A stretch of 37,600 nt of DNA from Streptomyces toxytricini (lineage in GTDB: Bacteria > Actinomycetota > Actinomycetes > Streptomycetales > Streptomycetaceae): the NCBI RefSeq assembly GCF_014649915.1, contig NZ_BMTY01000009.1:233486-271085 (forward strand), in the 5' to 3' direction. Position numbers and translations under genes: made by a program. Position 1 is the first letter of the stretch. Each line of letters begins with the position of its first letter. The notes below the pieces were generated by a model. It was given only the letters and a program-made list of their open reading frames with translations. It was not told the DNA's origin and did no database searches. Positions 7,857-16,934 of the stretch are shown one piece after another.

Positions 7857-8711
7857 CTCGACCAGGCCGGGGCGGGTGTTCGGGAAGTCCATGGGGACGA
7901 TGCCGAGGCCCGTCCGGCCGGTCATCTCCGCGCCGTCGACGAACGCGTGGACCTGCGGGTTCAGCCGGTCGGAGTTCCAGCGCGGCGGCAGGTAGGCCGA
8001 GGTGCTGGCGTAGTTGACGAAGAGCTTCCCGGGCTGGGCGACGGCCCGCCGGAAGTGGTCCTCGATCCGGCGGCGCTTGGCGAAGGGCTCGGCCGTGTAG
8101 TCGTCCTGGATGTCGAAGACGCCGCCGTCCCCGTAGCGCAGCCCGGGCAGGCCCGCGTTGTCGGCGAGGAGCACGACCCTGCCGCGGGCCTGGCCGAGGG
8201 ACGGCAGCGCGTCGGCGATGCGGAAGAGGGGCCGCCAGCCGCGGTTGTCGAGGTAGTCGTCGAAGACGGCGCGGAAGACGGCGTCGCTCTCGGCGGAGTA
8301 CTCCTGCTTGACCCGCATCAGGACGGTCTCGGAGGGGTTCGCGGCGAGGAAGGCCGCGCAGGCGCCGAGCACGTCCCCGAACATCAGGCCCTGGTAGAAG
8401 GAGCCGTGGTGGATGGCGAAGGAGCCGCCGGTCACCCGGCAGCGGACGTCGAGGAAGCGGATGCCCGCCTGGAGCTGCTCGGCGATCGAGGTGTTCTGGC
8501 AGGCGACGTACAGGCCGCCCTGCCGGGCGCCGGAGTCGTGGGTGCCGGGGATGGTCATCCGCTGCAGGGCGGTGGCTTCGCCGAGTCCGGCCATCCAGTC
8601 GCGGGTGCCGAGGGTCCGCGCGGCGGCCGGGGCCGCCGTGAGGGCGGACAGGGCGGCGCCCGCGCCCGCCGCGACCGCCCTCGTGAGAAATGCCCGACGC
8701 CGCAATGCCAT
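7836..8711 (-). CDS. Secreted PI-PLC-like phospholipase C (Tat signal)
   Basis: 291 residues. The N-terminus MALRRRAFLTRAVAAGAGAA has a twin-arginine motif (RRRAFL) and a hydrophobic stretch ending near PAAARTL, so it is likely exported folded through the Tat pathway. The catalytic X domain of bacterial phosphatidylinositol-specific phospholipase C is visible: IPGTHDSGA with the first catalytic His and FAIHHGSFYQG with the second, plus IRFLDVRCR and VLLADNAGLPG. These enzymes cleave phosphatidylinositol to inositol cyclic phosphate and diacylglycerol. The ATG at 8711 has a G-rich site upstream; the frame is open further upstream but without signal features. The 3' end overlaps the convergent kinase gene by 21 bp. 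Confidence 0.88.
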   Translation of the reverse strand: MALRRRAFLTRAVAAGAGAALSALTAAPAAARTLGTRDWMAGLGEATALQRMTIPGTHDSGARQGGLYVACQNTSIAEQLQAGIRFLDVRCRVTGGSFAIHHGSFYQGLMFGDVLGACAAFLAANPSETVLMRVKQEYSAESDAVFRAVFDDYLDNRGWRPLFRIADALPSLGQARGRVVLLADNAGLPGLRYGDGGVFDIQDDYTAEPFAKRRRIEDHFRRAVAQPGKLFVNYASTSAYLPPRWNSDRLNPQVHAFVDGAEMTGRTGLGIVPMDFPNTRPGLVESLIRHN

Positions 8712-8744
8712 CCCCGCCCCTCGTACCGGTCCAGTGGTGACCGG

Positions 8745-8750
8745 ATTATG
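8745..8750 (-). promoter_or_regulatory. Possible -10 box for the phospholipase gene
   Basis: CATAAT on the minus strand, about 33 bases before the ATG. Between box and start lies a 6-bp dyad, ccggtc/gaccgg (8727-8743 region). No convincing -35 is seen. Confidence 0.4.
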
Positions 8751-8848
8751 GCGTGCGGCAGCCACATCCACTACCCGCCGGTAGCCGCCGGTTTGCCGCG
8801 AACACCGGCCAATGGCGCGGGAGTTGGCCGGACCTCCGAACGCCGCGC

Positions 8849-8880
8849 GGGGGCGGCGGGCCGGGTGGCCCGCCGCCCCC
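8849..8880 (-). terminator. Terminator hairpin after the 5'-nucleotidase gene
   Basis: gggggcggcgggcc (8849-8862) pairs perfectly with ggcccgccgccccc (8867-8880) around a 4-nt loop, about 44 bases past the 5'-nucleotidase stop. No U-run follows, as is common for Streptomyces terminators. Confidence 0.7.
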
Positions 8881-8923
8881 ACGGGCGTGCGGTGCGGCGG
8901 GGCGCCCACGGCGCCCGCGCGCC

Positions 8924-10729
8924 CTACTTCACGACGGTGATGCGGTTCGCCGCCGGCGGGGCGATCGGGCTCGCCGCCGTCGACTTCGCCAGGTAGGCGT
9001 TGAAGGCGTCCAGGTCGGAGACGCCGACCAGCTTGTTCTTGTGCTCCTTCAGCACGCCGAAGCCGTCGCCGCCGCCCGCGAGGAACTCGTTCATCACGAC
9101 GCGGTAGGTCTTCGCCGGGTCGATCGGCGCACCGTTCAGCTTCACCGAGTCCACGACGATCCGGTCGGCACCCGACTTCGTCATGTCCAGGGTGTACGTG
9201 AAGCCCTTGGAGACCTGGAGGATCTTCGGGCTGGCACCGTTGAGCGGGCCGCTGACCTGCTGCTGCAGTGCGGTGATCAGCTGCGCGCCGGTCAGGTCGA
9301 CGACGTTCAGCATGTTGTTGAACGGCTGGACCGTGTACGACTCGCCGTAGGTGACGACGCCGTCGCCCTCCTGGCCCGCGGCCTTGAACGCCAGGTCCGA
9401 GCGGATGCCGCCCGGGTTCATCAGGGCCAGCTGCGCGCCGCCCTTGTCCGCGGCGGCCGTGGCCTCCAGCTGCGCATCCGCGATCAGGTCGCCGAGGGGC
9501 TTCTCCGGCGCGTCCAGGCCGCGGCCCGGGATGTCGCCCGCGATGTAGCCCATCGGGCGGTTCGCGATCGGGGCGGCGAGGGTCTGCCAGCGGTTGATCA
9601 GGTCGGTCATGTCCGGGGCCTTGGCCACGTCACGGGTGACGACCTTGTTCACCGGCGCCGGCGACGACACGGCCGTGCGGACGATGTCCTTGGTCTTCAG
9701 GTCGTACTTCAGCGTGGTCTCGGTGAACAGCCGGCCCAGCGAGGCCGCCGAGGTGACCGTGCGCGGGTTGCCCGCCGGGTCCGGGATGTTGCAGGCGTAC
9801 GCCTGGTGCGTGTGGCCCGTGACCAGCGCGTCGACCTTCGCGTCCACGTTCTTCGCGATGTCGACGATCGCGCCGGAGATGCCGGCGCCGGCGCCCGGCA
9901 CGTTGCAGTCGTAGTTGTAGGCGCCGCTCGCGGGCAGCCCGCCCTCGTGGATCAGCGCGACGATCGACTTCACGCCCTGCTTGTTCAGCTCGGCCGCGTA
10001 CTTGTTGATCGTCTCGACCTCGTCGTTGAACTTCAGGCCCTTGACGCCCTCGGCCGTCACGACGTCCGGCGTGCCCTCCAGGGTGACGCCGATGAAGCCG
10101 ATCTTCACGTCCCCCTTCTTCCACACGAAGGTGGGGGACATCATCGGACGCTTGGTCTTCTCGTCCGTGACGTTCGCCGCGAGGTAGGGGAACTCGGAGC
10201 CGGTGAACTCCTTGCCCATCTCGTAGCAGCCCTCGTCCGGGTGGCAGCCGCCGTACACCATGCGGCGCAGCTCGGCGCGGCCCTCGTCGAACTCGTGGTT
10301 GCCGACGCTCGTGACGTCCAGGTCGAGCTTGTTGAGCGCCTCGATGGTCGGCTCGTCGTGGAAGAGGCCCGACAGCATCGGGCTGCCGCCGATCATGTCG
10401 CCCGCCGCGGCGGTGACGGAGTACTTCTTGCCCTTGCGGGCCTCGCGCAGGCTGGTCGCCAGGTACTCGACACCGCCGGCCGGGACGGCCTTCGTCGTGC
10501 CGTCCGCCTGACGCTCGGTCACGGTGCCGGAGGAGCCCTGCGGGGCCTCCAGGGTGCCGTGGAAGTCGTTGAACGACAGCAGCTGCACGTCCACGGTGCG
10601 GTCCTTGCCCGCACCGGCGGCACCTGCCGGAAGGGCGGCGGCGACCATCGCGCCGGAAGCGGCCGTGACGGCCACGGCGATGAGGGTCAAACGGCGGTTG
10701 CGCCGGTGCCGTTGTGGCGTCGCTGACAT
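8924..10729 (-). CDS. Secreted 5'-nucleotidase / UshA-like phosphoesterase
   Basis: 601 residues. A basic N-terminus and hydrophobic segment (about 13-38, ending PAGAAGA) form a Sec signal peptide. The N-terminal calcineurin-like domain has the metal-binding motifs SFNDFHGTLE (Asp55, His57), GDMIGGSP, VGNHEFDEG and VTGHTHQAY. The C-terminal 5'-nucleotidase domain (about 370-600) has NPGGIRSDL, YGESYTVQPFNNML and EFLAGGGDGF. The enzyme should release phosphate from extracellular nucleotides, which fits its place beside ppk and pst genes. ATG at 10729 is preceded by aaggggacgaa, a usable ribosome site. A -10-like TAGGCT (10775-10780, minus strand) with GTTCGT 17 bases upstream is a candidate promoter; a clear PHO box is not present. 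A homologue is part of the phosphate-starvation secretome in S. coelicolor, as far as I recall. Confidence 0.93.
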   Translation of the reverse strand: MSATPQRHRRNRRLTLIAVAVTAASGAMVAAALPAGAAGAGKDRTVDVQLLSFNDFHGTLEAPQGSSGTVTERQADGTTKAVPAGGVEYLATSLREARKGKKYSVTAAAGDMIGGSPMLSGLFHDEPTIEALNKLDLDVTSVGNHEFDEGRAELRRMVYGGCHPDEGCYEMGKEFTGSEFPYLAANVTDEKTKRPMMSPTFVWKKGDVKIGFIGVTLEGTPDVVTAEGVKGLKFNDEVETINKYAAELNKQGVKSIVALIHEGGLPASGAYNYDCNVPGAGAGISGAIVDIAKNVDAKVDALVTGHTHQAYACNIPDPAGNPRTVTSAASLGRLFTETTLKYDLKTKDIVRTAVSSPAPVNKVVTRDVAKAPDMTDLINRWQTLAAPIANRPMGYIAGDIPGRGLDAPEKPLGDLIADAQLEATAAADKGGAQLALMNPGGIRSDLAFKAAGQEGDGVVTYGESYTVQPFNNMLNVVDLTGAQLITALQQQVSGPLNGASPKILQVSKGFTYTLDMTKSGADRIVVDSVKLNGAPIDPAKTYRVVMNEFLAGGGDGFGVLKEHKNKLVGVSDLDAFNAYLAKSTAASPIAPPAANRITVVK

Positions 10730-10918
10730 TTCGTCCCCTTATGAACAGCGGCGAATCTTGGGAGGTCGGGGCGCAGCCTAAGGTCAACGCGCGTAGCACG
10801 AACAGGGGTGGGAGGTATCTCGCTCGTCACACACGCCGCGCCGCCCCGGACGGCCGATACCGGCCACGACCCCGCGCCGCCCCCGCCGGCGCGCCAGCGC
10901 CGGCGGCCCCGTCCGCCG

Positions 10919-10924
10919 TACGCT
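10919..10924 (+). promoter_or_regulatory. -10 box of mshD, probable leaderless start
   Basis: TACGCT ends six bases before the mshD ATG at 10931. With transcription starting about there, the mRNA would be leaderless or nearly so. The -35 region is GC-rich and not recognisable. Confidence 0.5.
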
Positions 10925-10930
10925 CGGAGC

Positions 10931-11863
10931 ATGACTGACGACGCAGCAGCGGCCCTGGAACCGGGACGCCGGATCGAGACCCTCGACGAACTGACGGCAG
11001 AGCAGGCCGACGCCGTGGTCGGCCTCATCGAGGACGCGGCCCTCACGGACGGCACCACCGCCGTCTCCGAGCAGGGCCGGCTCCAGCTGCGCGGCGGGCC
11101 CCGCGAGGGCATCCGCCACTTCCTGCTCACCGAGAAGGGGCGGCTCGCCGGCTACGGCCAACTGGAGGACACCGACCCGGTGGAGGCGCCGGCCGCCGAG
11201 CTCGTCGTCCACCCCGCGCTCCGCGGGCGCGGCCACGGCCGGGCCCTGGGACAGGCACTCCTCGCCGCCTCGGGCAAACGCATCCGGGTGTGGGCACACG
11301 GGGGCAAGTCGGCCGCCCGGCACCTCGCCCAGGTCCTCGGCCTGACTCTCTTCCGCGAGTTGCGCCAGCTGCGCCGCCCGCTCGGAGCCGGCTCGCCGCC
11401 GCTGCCGGAGCCGGTCCTGCCCGCGGGGGTCGCCGTCCGCACCTTCGTCCCCGGCAAGGACGACGCCGCCTGGCTCGCGGCGAACGCCGCCGCGTTCGCC
11501 CACCACCCCGAGCAGGGCTCGCTCACCCAGCGCGACCTGGACGACCGCATCGCCCAGCCGTGGTTCGACCCGAAGGGCTTCTTCCTCGCCGAACGCGAGG
11601 GGGAGGTCGTCGGCTTCCACTGGACGAAGGTCCACGCCGCCGAGGAGCTCGGCGAGGTCTACGTCGTCGGCGTGCTGCCCGGCGCGCAGGGCGGCGGCCT
11701 CGGCAAGGCGCTGACCGCGATCGGCCTGCACCACCTCGCCGCCGCCGGCCTGCCCACCGCGATGCTGTACGTGGACGCCGACAACCCGGCCGCCCTCGCC
11801 GTGTACGAGGGCCTCGGCTTCAGCACGCACGAGGTCGACCTCATGTACCGCACGGAGAGCTGA
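10931..11863 (+). CDS. mshD: Mycothiol synthase MshD
   Basis: 310 residues with two tandem GNAT acetyltransferase domains, the hallmark of MshD. It transfers acetyl from acetyl-CoA to Cys-GlcN-Ins, the last step in making mycothiol, the main low-molecular-weight thiol of actinomycetes. The first domain carries [24 protein letters not shown] (around residue 90), the second [60 protein letters not shown] and [18 protein letters not shown]. The last cluster is diagnostic. Length matches the family (about 300-315). The gene stands alone, divergent from the 5'-nucleotidase and followed by an intergenic hairpin before ppk. Confidence 0.94.
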   Translation: MTDDAAAALEPGRRIETLDELTAEQADAVVGLIEDAALTDGTTAVSEQGRLQLRGGPREGIRHFLLTEKGRLAGYGQLEDTDPVEAPAAELVVHPALRGRGHGRALGQALLAASGKRIRVWAHGGKSAARHLAQVLGLTLFRELRQLRRPLGAGSPPLPEPVLPAGVAVRTFVPGKDDAAWLAANAAAFAHHPEQGSLTQRDLDDRIAQPWFDPKGFFLAEREGEVVGFHWTKVHAAEELGEVYVVGVLPGAQGGGLGKALTAIGLHHLAAAGLPTAMLYVDADNPAALAVYEGLGFSTHEVDLMYRTES

Positions 11864-11892
11864 ACGCGACCCGCACCGCCGCCGCAGCGCCT

Positions 11893-11930
11893 CCGTCCGG
11901 GGCCCCGGGTCCGCCCGGTGCTCCGGACGG
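11893..11930 (+). terminator. Possible terminator hairpin after mshD
   Basis: ccgtccgg (11893-11900) pairs with ccggacgg (11923-11930), with GC-rich inner sequence that can fold further (ccccggg, cccgg). It lies 30 bases past the mshD stop, without a U-run. Confidence 0.45.
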
Positions 11931-11979
11931 GTGCATTCCGGAGCGAATCCGGCGTACGGGCACCCATACGGACCCCGGC

Positions 11980-12009
11980 CGCCATGCGCCGTTCACCGGT
12001 GCTTAAGAC
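11980..12009 (+). promoter_or_regulatory. Candidate short PHO box and -10 upstream of ppk
   Basis: gttcaccggtg (11991-12001) matches the PHO-box unit of Streptomyces PhoP well. The 11-mer before it (11980-11990) matches only at the central CAT. A TAAGAC box follows at 12004-12009, two bases after the unit, the same geometry as at pstS. PhoP control of ppk is known in Streptomyces; this exact site is inference. Confidence 0.45.
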
Positions 12010-12104
12010 ACGCTTGCGAACCTCCCCGCATGCAGTCCCGACTCCGGCCCACAACGCCCCCCTCCGACGCGCCTGACCTGGCGTGCGCGCGGAAGAATGG
12101 AGTC

Positions 12105-14378
12105 ATGAGCCACCAGCCCAGCGCAGGCCCCACCGAGGTCCCCGCCCAGCACCCGTCGCACCCGTCCGCCGCGGCACCCGCCGGGCCGCCCGCCGCGCCC
12201 GCGCGGCTCGGCTCCATCGCCGCGCACCGCCCCCGCACCGGACTGGAACCCGATCTCGGCCCCGACATCGACGGCGACCTCGACTCCTACGAGGACAAGG
12301 ACGGCGGCGAGCTGCCCGCCGACCGGTTCCTCGACCGGGAGCGCAGCTGGCTGGCCTTCAACGAGCGGGTCCTGGAACTGGCCGAGGACCCGGCGACCCC
12401 GCTGCTGGAGCGGGCCAACTTCCTGGCCATCTTCGCCGGCAACCTCGACGAGTTCTTCATGGTCCGCGTCGCCGGCCTCAAGCGCCGCATAGCCACCGGC
12501 GTCGCCACCCGCTCCGCCTCCGGCCTCCAGCCCCGCGAGGTCCTCGACCTGATCTGGACCCGCTCGCGGGAGCTCATGGCCCGGCACGCCGCCTGCTTCC
12601 AGCACGACGTCGCCCCCCAGCTCGCCGAGGAGGGCATCCACCTCGTCCGGTGGCCGGACCTCGCCGAGAAGGAGCAGGCCCGCCTCTTCACCCTGTTCCG
12701 CAACCAGATCTTCCCCGTGCTGACCCCGCTGGCCGTGGACCCCGCGCACCCGTTCCCGTACATCTCGGGCCTGTCGCTGAACCTGGCCGTCGTCGTCCGC
12801 AACCCCGTCAGCGGGCACCGGCACTTCGCCCGCGTCAAGGTGCCGCCGCTCCTGCCCCGCTTCCTGGAGGCCTCCCCGCAGCGGTACGTCCCGCTGGAGG
12901 ACGTCATCGCCGCGCACCTGGAGGAGCTCTTCCCCGGCATGGAGGTGCTCGCGCACCACATGTTCCGCGTCACCCGCAACGAGGACCTGGAGGTCGAGGA
13001 GGACGACGCGGAGAACCTGCTCCAGGCCCTGGAGAAGGAGCTGATGCGGCGCCGCTTCGGCCCGCCCGTCCGCCTGGAGGTCGAGGAGTCCATCGACCCC
13101 GGCGTCCTGGACCTCCTCGTGCAGGAGCTGAACATCTCCGCCGCCGAGGTCTACCCGCTGCCCGGGCCGCTGGACCTGACCGGCCTCTTCGGGATCGCCT
13201 CGCTGGACCGCCCGGAGCTGAAGTACCGCAAGTTCGTCGCCGGCACCCACCGCGACCTGTCCGAGGTCGAGTCCGCGTCCGCGCCGGACATCTTCGCCGC
13301 GCTGCGCGAGCGGGACGTCCTGCTGCACCACCCGTACGACTCCTTCTCCACCTCCGTCCAGGCGTTCCTGGAGCAGGCGGCCGCCGACCCCGACGTCCTC
13401 GCCATCAAGCAGACGCTGTACCGCACCTCCGGCGACTCGCCCATCGTCGACGCGCTGATCGACGCGGCCGAGTCCGGCAAGCAGGTCCTCGTCCTCGTCG
13501 AGATCAAGGCCCGCTTCGACGAGCAGGCCAACATCAAGTGGGCCCGCAAGCTGGAGGAGGCCGGCTGCCACGTCGTCTACGGCCTCGTCGGCCTGAAGAC
13601 CCACTGCAAGCTGTCGCTCGTCGTCCGCCAGGAGGGCGAGACCCTGCGCCGCTACAGCCACGTCGGCACCGGCAACTACCACCCGAAGACGGCCCGCCTG
13701 TACGAGGACCTCGGCCTGCTCACCGCCGACCCCCAGGTCGGCGCGGACCTCTCCGACCTCTTCAACCGGCTCTCCGGCTACTCCCGCCGCGAGACCTACC
13801 GCCGGCTGCTGGTCGCGCCCCGCTCGCTGCGCGACGGGCTGATCGCCCGCATCGACAAGGAGGCCGCCCACCACCGGGCCGGCCGGCCCGCGTACGTGCG
13901 GATCAAGGTGAACTCCATCGTCGACGAGGCCCTCATCGACGCCCTCTACCGGGCCTCCCGGGCCGGGGTCCCCGTCGACATCTGGGTCCGCGGCATCTGC
14001 GCCGTCCGCCCCGGGGTGGAGGGCCTCTCGGAGAACATCCGGGTCCGCTCGGTCCTGGGCCGCTTCCTGGAGCACTCCCGGGTCTTCGCCTTCGGCAACG
14101 GCGGCGAACCGGAGGTGTGGATCGGCAGCGCCGACATGATGCACCGCAACCTCGACCGCCGCATCGAGGCGCTGGTCCGGGTCGCCGACCCCGCGCACCG
14201 CTCCGCCCTGGACCGGCTGCTGGAGACCGGCATGTCCGACGCCACCTCCTCCTGGCACCTGGGGCCGGACGGCGAGTGGACCCGGCGCAGCACCGACCCC
14301 GAGGGCCAGCCGCTGCGGCACGTCCAGGAGATGCTCATAGACGCCCGGAGGCGCCGGCGTGGCTCTGCCAAACCCTGA
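12105..14378 (+). CDS. ppk: Polyphosphate kinase 1
   Basis: 757 residues. The enzyme reversibly makes polyphosphate from the gamma-phosphate of ATP. After an Ala/Pro-rich N-terminal extension of about 70 residues, the family domains follow in order: N-terminal domain ([20 protein letters not shown]), head domain ([12 protein letters not shown]), and the two C-terminal phospholipase D-like domains. The phospho-accepting His519 lies in [21 protein letters not shown] and the second conserved His680 in [37 protein letters not shown] is also diagnostic. The ATG at 12105 is supported by ggag upstream and an AAGAAT box six bases before it, so there may be both a leaderless proximal transcript and one from the PHO-box promoter further up. 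The CHAD gene begins within its last 20 bases. Confidence 0.96.
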   Translation: MSHQPSAGPTEVPAQHPSHPSAAAPAGPPAAPARLGSIAAHRPRTGLEPDLGPDIDGDLDSYEDKDGGELPADRFLDRERSWLAFNERVLELAEDPATPLLERANFLAIFAGNLDEFFMVRVAGLKRRIATGVATRSASGLQPREVLDLIWTRSRELMARHAACFQHDVAPQLAEEGIHLVRWPDLAEKEQARLFTLFRNQIFPVLTPLAVDPAHPFPYISGLSLNLAVVVRNPVSGHRHFARVKVPPLLPRFLEASPQRYVPLEDVIAAHLEELFPGMEVLAHHMFRVTRNEDLEVEEDDAENLLQALEKELMRRRFGPPVRLEVEESIDPGVLDLLVQELNISAAEVYPLPGPLDLTGLFGIASLDRPELKYRKFVAGTHRDLSEVESASAPDIFAALRERDVLLHHPYDSFSTSVQAFLEQAAADPDVLAIKQTLYRTSGDSPIVDALIDAAESGKQVLVLVEIKARFDEQANIKWARKLEEAGCHVVYGLVGLKTHCKLSLVVRQEGETLRRYSHVGTGNYHPKTARLYEDLGLLTADPQVGADLSDLFNRLSGYSRRETYRRLLVAPRSLRDGLIARIDKEAAHHRAGRPAYVRIKVNSIVDEALIDALYRASRAGVPVDIWVRGICAVRPGVEGLSENIRVRSVLGRFLEHSRVFAFGNGGEPEVWIGSADMMHRNLDRRIEALVRVADPAHRSALDRLLETGMSDATSSWHLGPDGEWTRRSTDPEGQPLRHVQEMLIDARRRRRGSAKP

Positions 14379-15393
14379 CCCGACGGCGTACGGCAGCGGC
14401 GGGGCCCTCGCGGGAGACGTGCTCGGCGCGTACCTGCGGGCCCAGGCCACCGCCTTCCTGCGCGCCCTGCGCCTGCACGGTGAAGCCGCGGGTTCCGCCC
14501 CGGCGGGCGGGGCGGCGGCCGGAGCCGCCGAGGCGGCGCGCGGCCTGCGGGGCGCCGCCCGACGGATCGCCGGGTCGCTGGCCACCTTCCGCGCGGCCAC
14601 CGACACCGCCTGGGCGGACGGCCTGCGCGGCGAGCTGGACTGGGTCTCCTCGGTGCTGGCCGAGGAGCACGCGTCCGCCGCCCTGCCGGCCCGGCTCCTG
14701 GACGCCCTGCACCGGCTATCCGGCTCCCCCGAGCGGCCCGGCGCCGCCGCGGGCGGGTCCGGCGCCGGCCCGGGCCGGCCCACGAGCGGCCCCACCGGGC
14801 TCGCGACCGGCCCGGGCGGGCTCGCCGCCGGCCCGGCGCGGGCGGCCGCGCTGCTGGAGCGGCAGCTGGCGCCGGCCCGGGCCCGCGCCCATGCGGCGGC
14901 CCTGCAGGCGCTGGGCTCGTCCCGCTTCCATGCCGTGGCGGACGCGGTCGCCGTCCTGGCCTCCGAGGTGCCGCCGGCCCCGGCCGCCGCACGGGGCCGC
15001 GCCGCGGACGTCCTCCTCCCGCTGGCGGAGGTGCCCCGGGCCCGGCTCGCGGCGGCCGTCGCCGCCCTGCCGCCGGCCGCGCAGGCGCCCGGGTACGACG
15101 CGGCGCAGGACGGCTCCCTGCAGGAGGTGCGCCGCCTGCTGCGCCTCCACCGCTACGCCCGCGAGGCACTCGGCGAGGACGTGGCCCGGCTGGCCGAGGC
15201 CGGCGGGGTCCTCGCCCGCCACGGGGACGCCGCGGAGGCGGCTGCCGCCTCGGCGGCCGCGGCCCGCACCCCGCGCATCGCCCCGGCGACGGCGTACGCG
15301 CTGGGGGTGCTGCACGCCGACCAGCGCCACGAGGCGGAGGCCGCCCGCCGCGCCTTCCACCGCATCTGGCACCCGGCACCCGCCCCCGTCTGA
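14359..15393 (+). CDS. CHAD domain protein
   Basis: 344 residues, Ala-rich and predicted all-helical. CHAD domains are alpha-helical, rich in conserved basic residues, and bind polyphosphate or localise to polyphosphate granules. Matching features are [37 protein letters not shown], and the second half with [21 protein letters not shown] and [18 protein letters not shown] Gly/Pro/Thr-rich insert (about 128-160) separates two helical halves. GTG at 14359 overlaps the ppk end by 20 bases and has ggagg seven bases upstream, so expression is coupled to ppk. This fits a role on the polymer made by Ppk. From memory S. coelicolor has a NUDIX gene between its CHAD and pstS genes; none is seen here. 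Confidence 0.85.
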   Translation: MALPNPDPTAYGSGGALAGDVLGAYLRAQATAFLRALRLHGEAAGSAPAGGAAAGAAEAARGLRGAARRIAGSLATFRAATDTAWADGLRGELDWVSSVLAEEHASAALPARLLDALHRLSGSPERPGAAAGGSGAGPGRPTSGPTGLATGPGGLAAGPARAAALLERQLAPARARAHAAALQALGSSRFHAVADAVAVLASEVPPAPAAARGRAADVLLPLAEVPRARLAAAVAALPPAAQAPGYDAAQDGSLQEVRRLLRLHRYAREALGEDVARLAEAGGVLARHGDAAEAAAASAAAARTPRIAPATAYALGVLHADQRHEAEAARRAFHRIWHPAPAPV

Positions 15394-15487
15394 CCCGCGG
15401 ACCGATGGTCGATTTCCGGCCGGATGTGCCGCCCCGCGGAAGCCCCGCACGCCGTCCTGCAGCCGCCTCACCCGGCCGTCCGGCGAG

Positions 15488-15540
15488 GTTCACCTCCCGT
15501 TCATTCGCTCCCGTTGATGACTTCACCTGATCTGCCTAAT
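15488..15540 (+). promoter_or_regulatory. PHO box and promoter of pstS
   Basis: Four adjacent 11-nt units: gttcacctccc (15488-15498), gttcattcgct (15499-15509), a degenerate cccgttgatga (15510-15520) and cttcacctgat (15521-15531). The first two and the fourth match the PhoP direct-repeat unit GTTCAYYYNNN. A CCTAAT -10-like box follows at 15535-15540. The leader to the pstS GTG is about 120 bases. PhoP-dependent pst expression under phosphate starvation is established in Streptomyces. Confidence 0.9.
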
Positions 15541-15664
15541 TTCGGAAGTGCGCCCAGCGCGCCACTGGCCGGATCCAGCGGCCCCCTGCCCACAGACGTA
15601 GTCCTCTTCGCACGCCGCCCCGATACCGAAAGCGGCCGGCGGCTTCTGGAAGGAACACCCGAAA

Positions 15665-16801
15665 GTGAAGCTTCAGCGCAAGAACATGCTTCGTGCCTCC
15701 GCCCTCGGCGCGCTTGTCGTGTCAGGCGCCCTGGTCCTCACGGCGTGCGGCTCGGACGACAACACGGGCACCGGCGGAAACGCCAGTGGCAAGCCGTCGG
15801 CCGCCGCCGGCGACATCAAGTGCGACGGCGCGAAGGGCAAGCTGCTCGCGTCCGGCTCCTCCGCCCAGAAGAACGCGGTGGACCTGTGGGTCAAGAACTA
15901 CATGGCCGCCTGCTCCGGCGTGGAGGTCAACTACAAGTCGTCCTCCTCCGGCGAGGGCATCGTCGCCTTCAACCAGGGCAGCGTCGCCTTCGCCGGCTCC
16001 GACTCGGCGCTCAAGCCGGAGCAGGTCGAGGAGTCGAAGAAGACCTGCACGGGCGGCCAGGCGATCAACCTGCCGATGGTCGGCGGCCCGATCGCCATCG
16101 GCTACAACCTCTCCGGCGTCGACAAGCTCAACCTCGACGCCGCGACGATCGCCAACATCTTCAACGACAAGATCAAGAAGTGGGACGACGAGGCGATCAA
16201 GAAGCTGAACCCCGGCGTCGCCCTGCCGTCCACGGCGATCCAGCACTTCCACCGCTCCGAGGACTCCGGCACCACCGAGAACCTCGGCAAGTACCTCAAG
16301 GCAGCCGCCCCCGACGCCTGGCCCCACGAGGCCGCGAAGAAGTGGCCCGCCCCCGGCGGCCTCGGCGCCTCCGGCTCCTCCGGCGTCGCCACCCAGGTCA
16401 AGCAGGTCGACGGCGCCATCGGCTACTTCGAGCTGTCCTACGCCACCGCCCAGAACATCAAGACGGTCGACCTGAACACCGGCGCCCCGGCCCCGGTCAA
16501 GGCCTCCGCCGACAGCGCCTCCAAGGCCATCGCCGCCGCGAAGATCACCGGCACCGGCTCCGACCTCGCCCTCAAGCTCGACTACACCACCAAGGCCGAG
16601 GGCGCCTACCCGATCGTCCTGGTGACGTACGAGGTCGTCTGCGACAAGGGCAACAAGGCCGAGACCCTGCCGACCGTGAAGTCCTTCCTCGGCTACACCG
16701 CCTCCGACGCCGGCCAGAAGCTCCTCTCCGAGCACGGCTACGCCCCGATCCCCGCCGAGATCAACGGCAAGGTCCGCGAGGTCGTCAACTCGCTGTCCTG
16801 A
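15665..16801 (+). CDS. pstS: Phosphate ABC transporter substrate-binding lipoprotein PstS
   Basis: 378 residues. It captures inorganic phosphate outside the membrane and delivers it to PstC-PstA. The signal peptide ends in the lipobox LVLTAC, with Cys28 as lipidation site. Phosphate-binding loops are recognisable: LLASGSSAQKNAVDLWVKNY, SSSSGEGIVAFNQGSVAFAGSDSAL, RSEDSGTTENLGKYL and GASGSSGVATQVKQVDGAIGYFE. Length fits actinobacterial PstS. GTG at 15665 is preceded by ggaagg. First gene of the pst operon, directly under the PHO box. A hairpin follows the gene and probably keeps downstream pstCAB expression lower than pstS. Confidence 0.97.
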   Translation: MKLQRKNMLRASALGALVVSGALVLTACGSDDNTGTGGNASGKPSAAAGDIKCDGAKGKLLASGSSAQKNAVDLWVKNYMAACSGVEVNYKSSSSGEGIVAFNQGSVAFAGSDSALKPEQVEESKKTCTGGQAINLPMVGGPIAIGYNLSGVDKLNLDAATIANIFNDKIKKWDDEAIKKLNPGVALPSTAIQHFHRSEDSGTTENLGKYLKAAAPDAWPHEAAKKWPAPGGLGASGSSGVATQVKQVDGAIGYFELSYATAQNIKTVDLNTGAPAPVKASADSASKAIAAAKITGTGSDLALKLDYTTKAEGAYPIVLVTYEVVCDKGNKAETLPTVKSFLGYTASDAGQKLLSEHGYAPIPAEINGKVREVVNSLS

Positions 16802-16863
16802 CCCCCCGAGCCGCGCAGCGCCGGGCCCGCCCGCACCACCGGCCGGCCCGGCCCCGCGGCCCC

Positions 16864-16883
16864 TCCCCCCGCCTGCGGGGGGA
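16864..16883 (+). terminator. Intercistronic hairpin between pstS and pstC
   Basis: tcccccc (16864-16870) pairs with gggggga (16877-16883) around a 6-nt loop, in a 133-bp gap otherwise without features. No U-run follows, so it is more likely an attenuator or 3'-end stabiliser than a full stop. Confidence 0.5.
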
Positions 16884-16934
16884 TCCGGTGCACCGCCGCC
16901 AGGGGGCGCGTCCCCCGTCCAGACCGGAAAGACC

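Noticed and set aside
10730..10810. PHO box for the 5'-nucleotidase
   Set aside because: GTTCGTG and GTTGACC occur on the minus strand but are 15 rather than 11 bases apart and have mismatches at key positions.
12003..15517. Very long open frames opposite or out of frame with ppk and CHAD (over 900 codons)
   Set aside because: They are shadows caused by high GC at third positions. Their products are Arg/Pro/Gly-rich without domains, whereas ppk and CHAD carry full family motifs.
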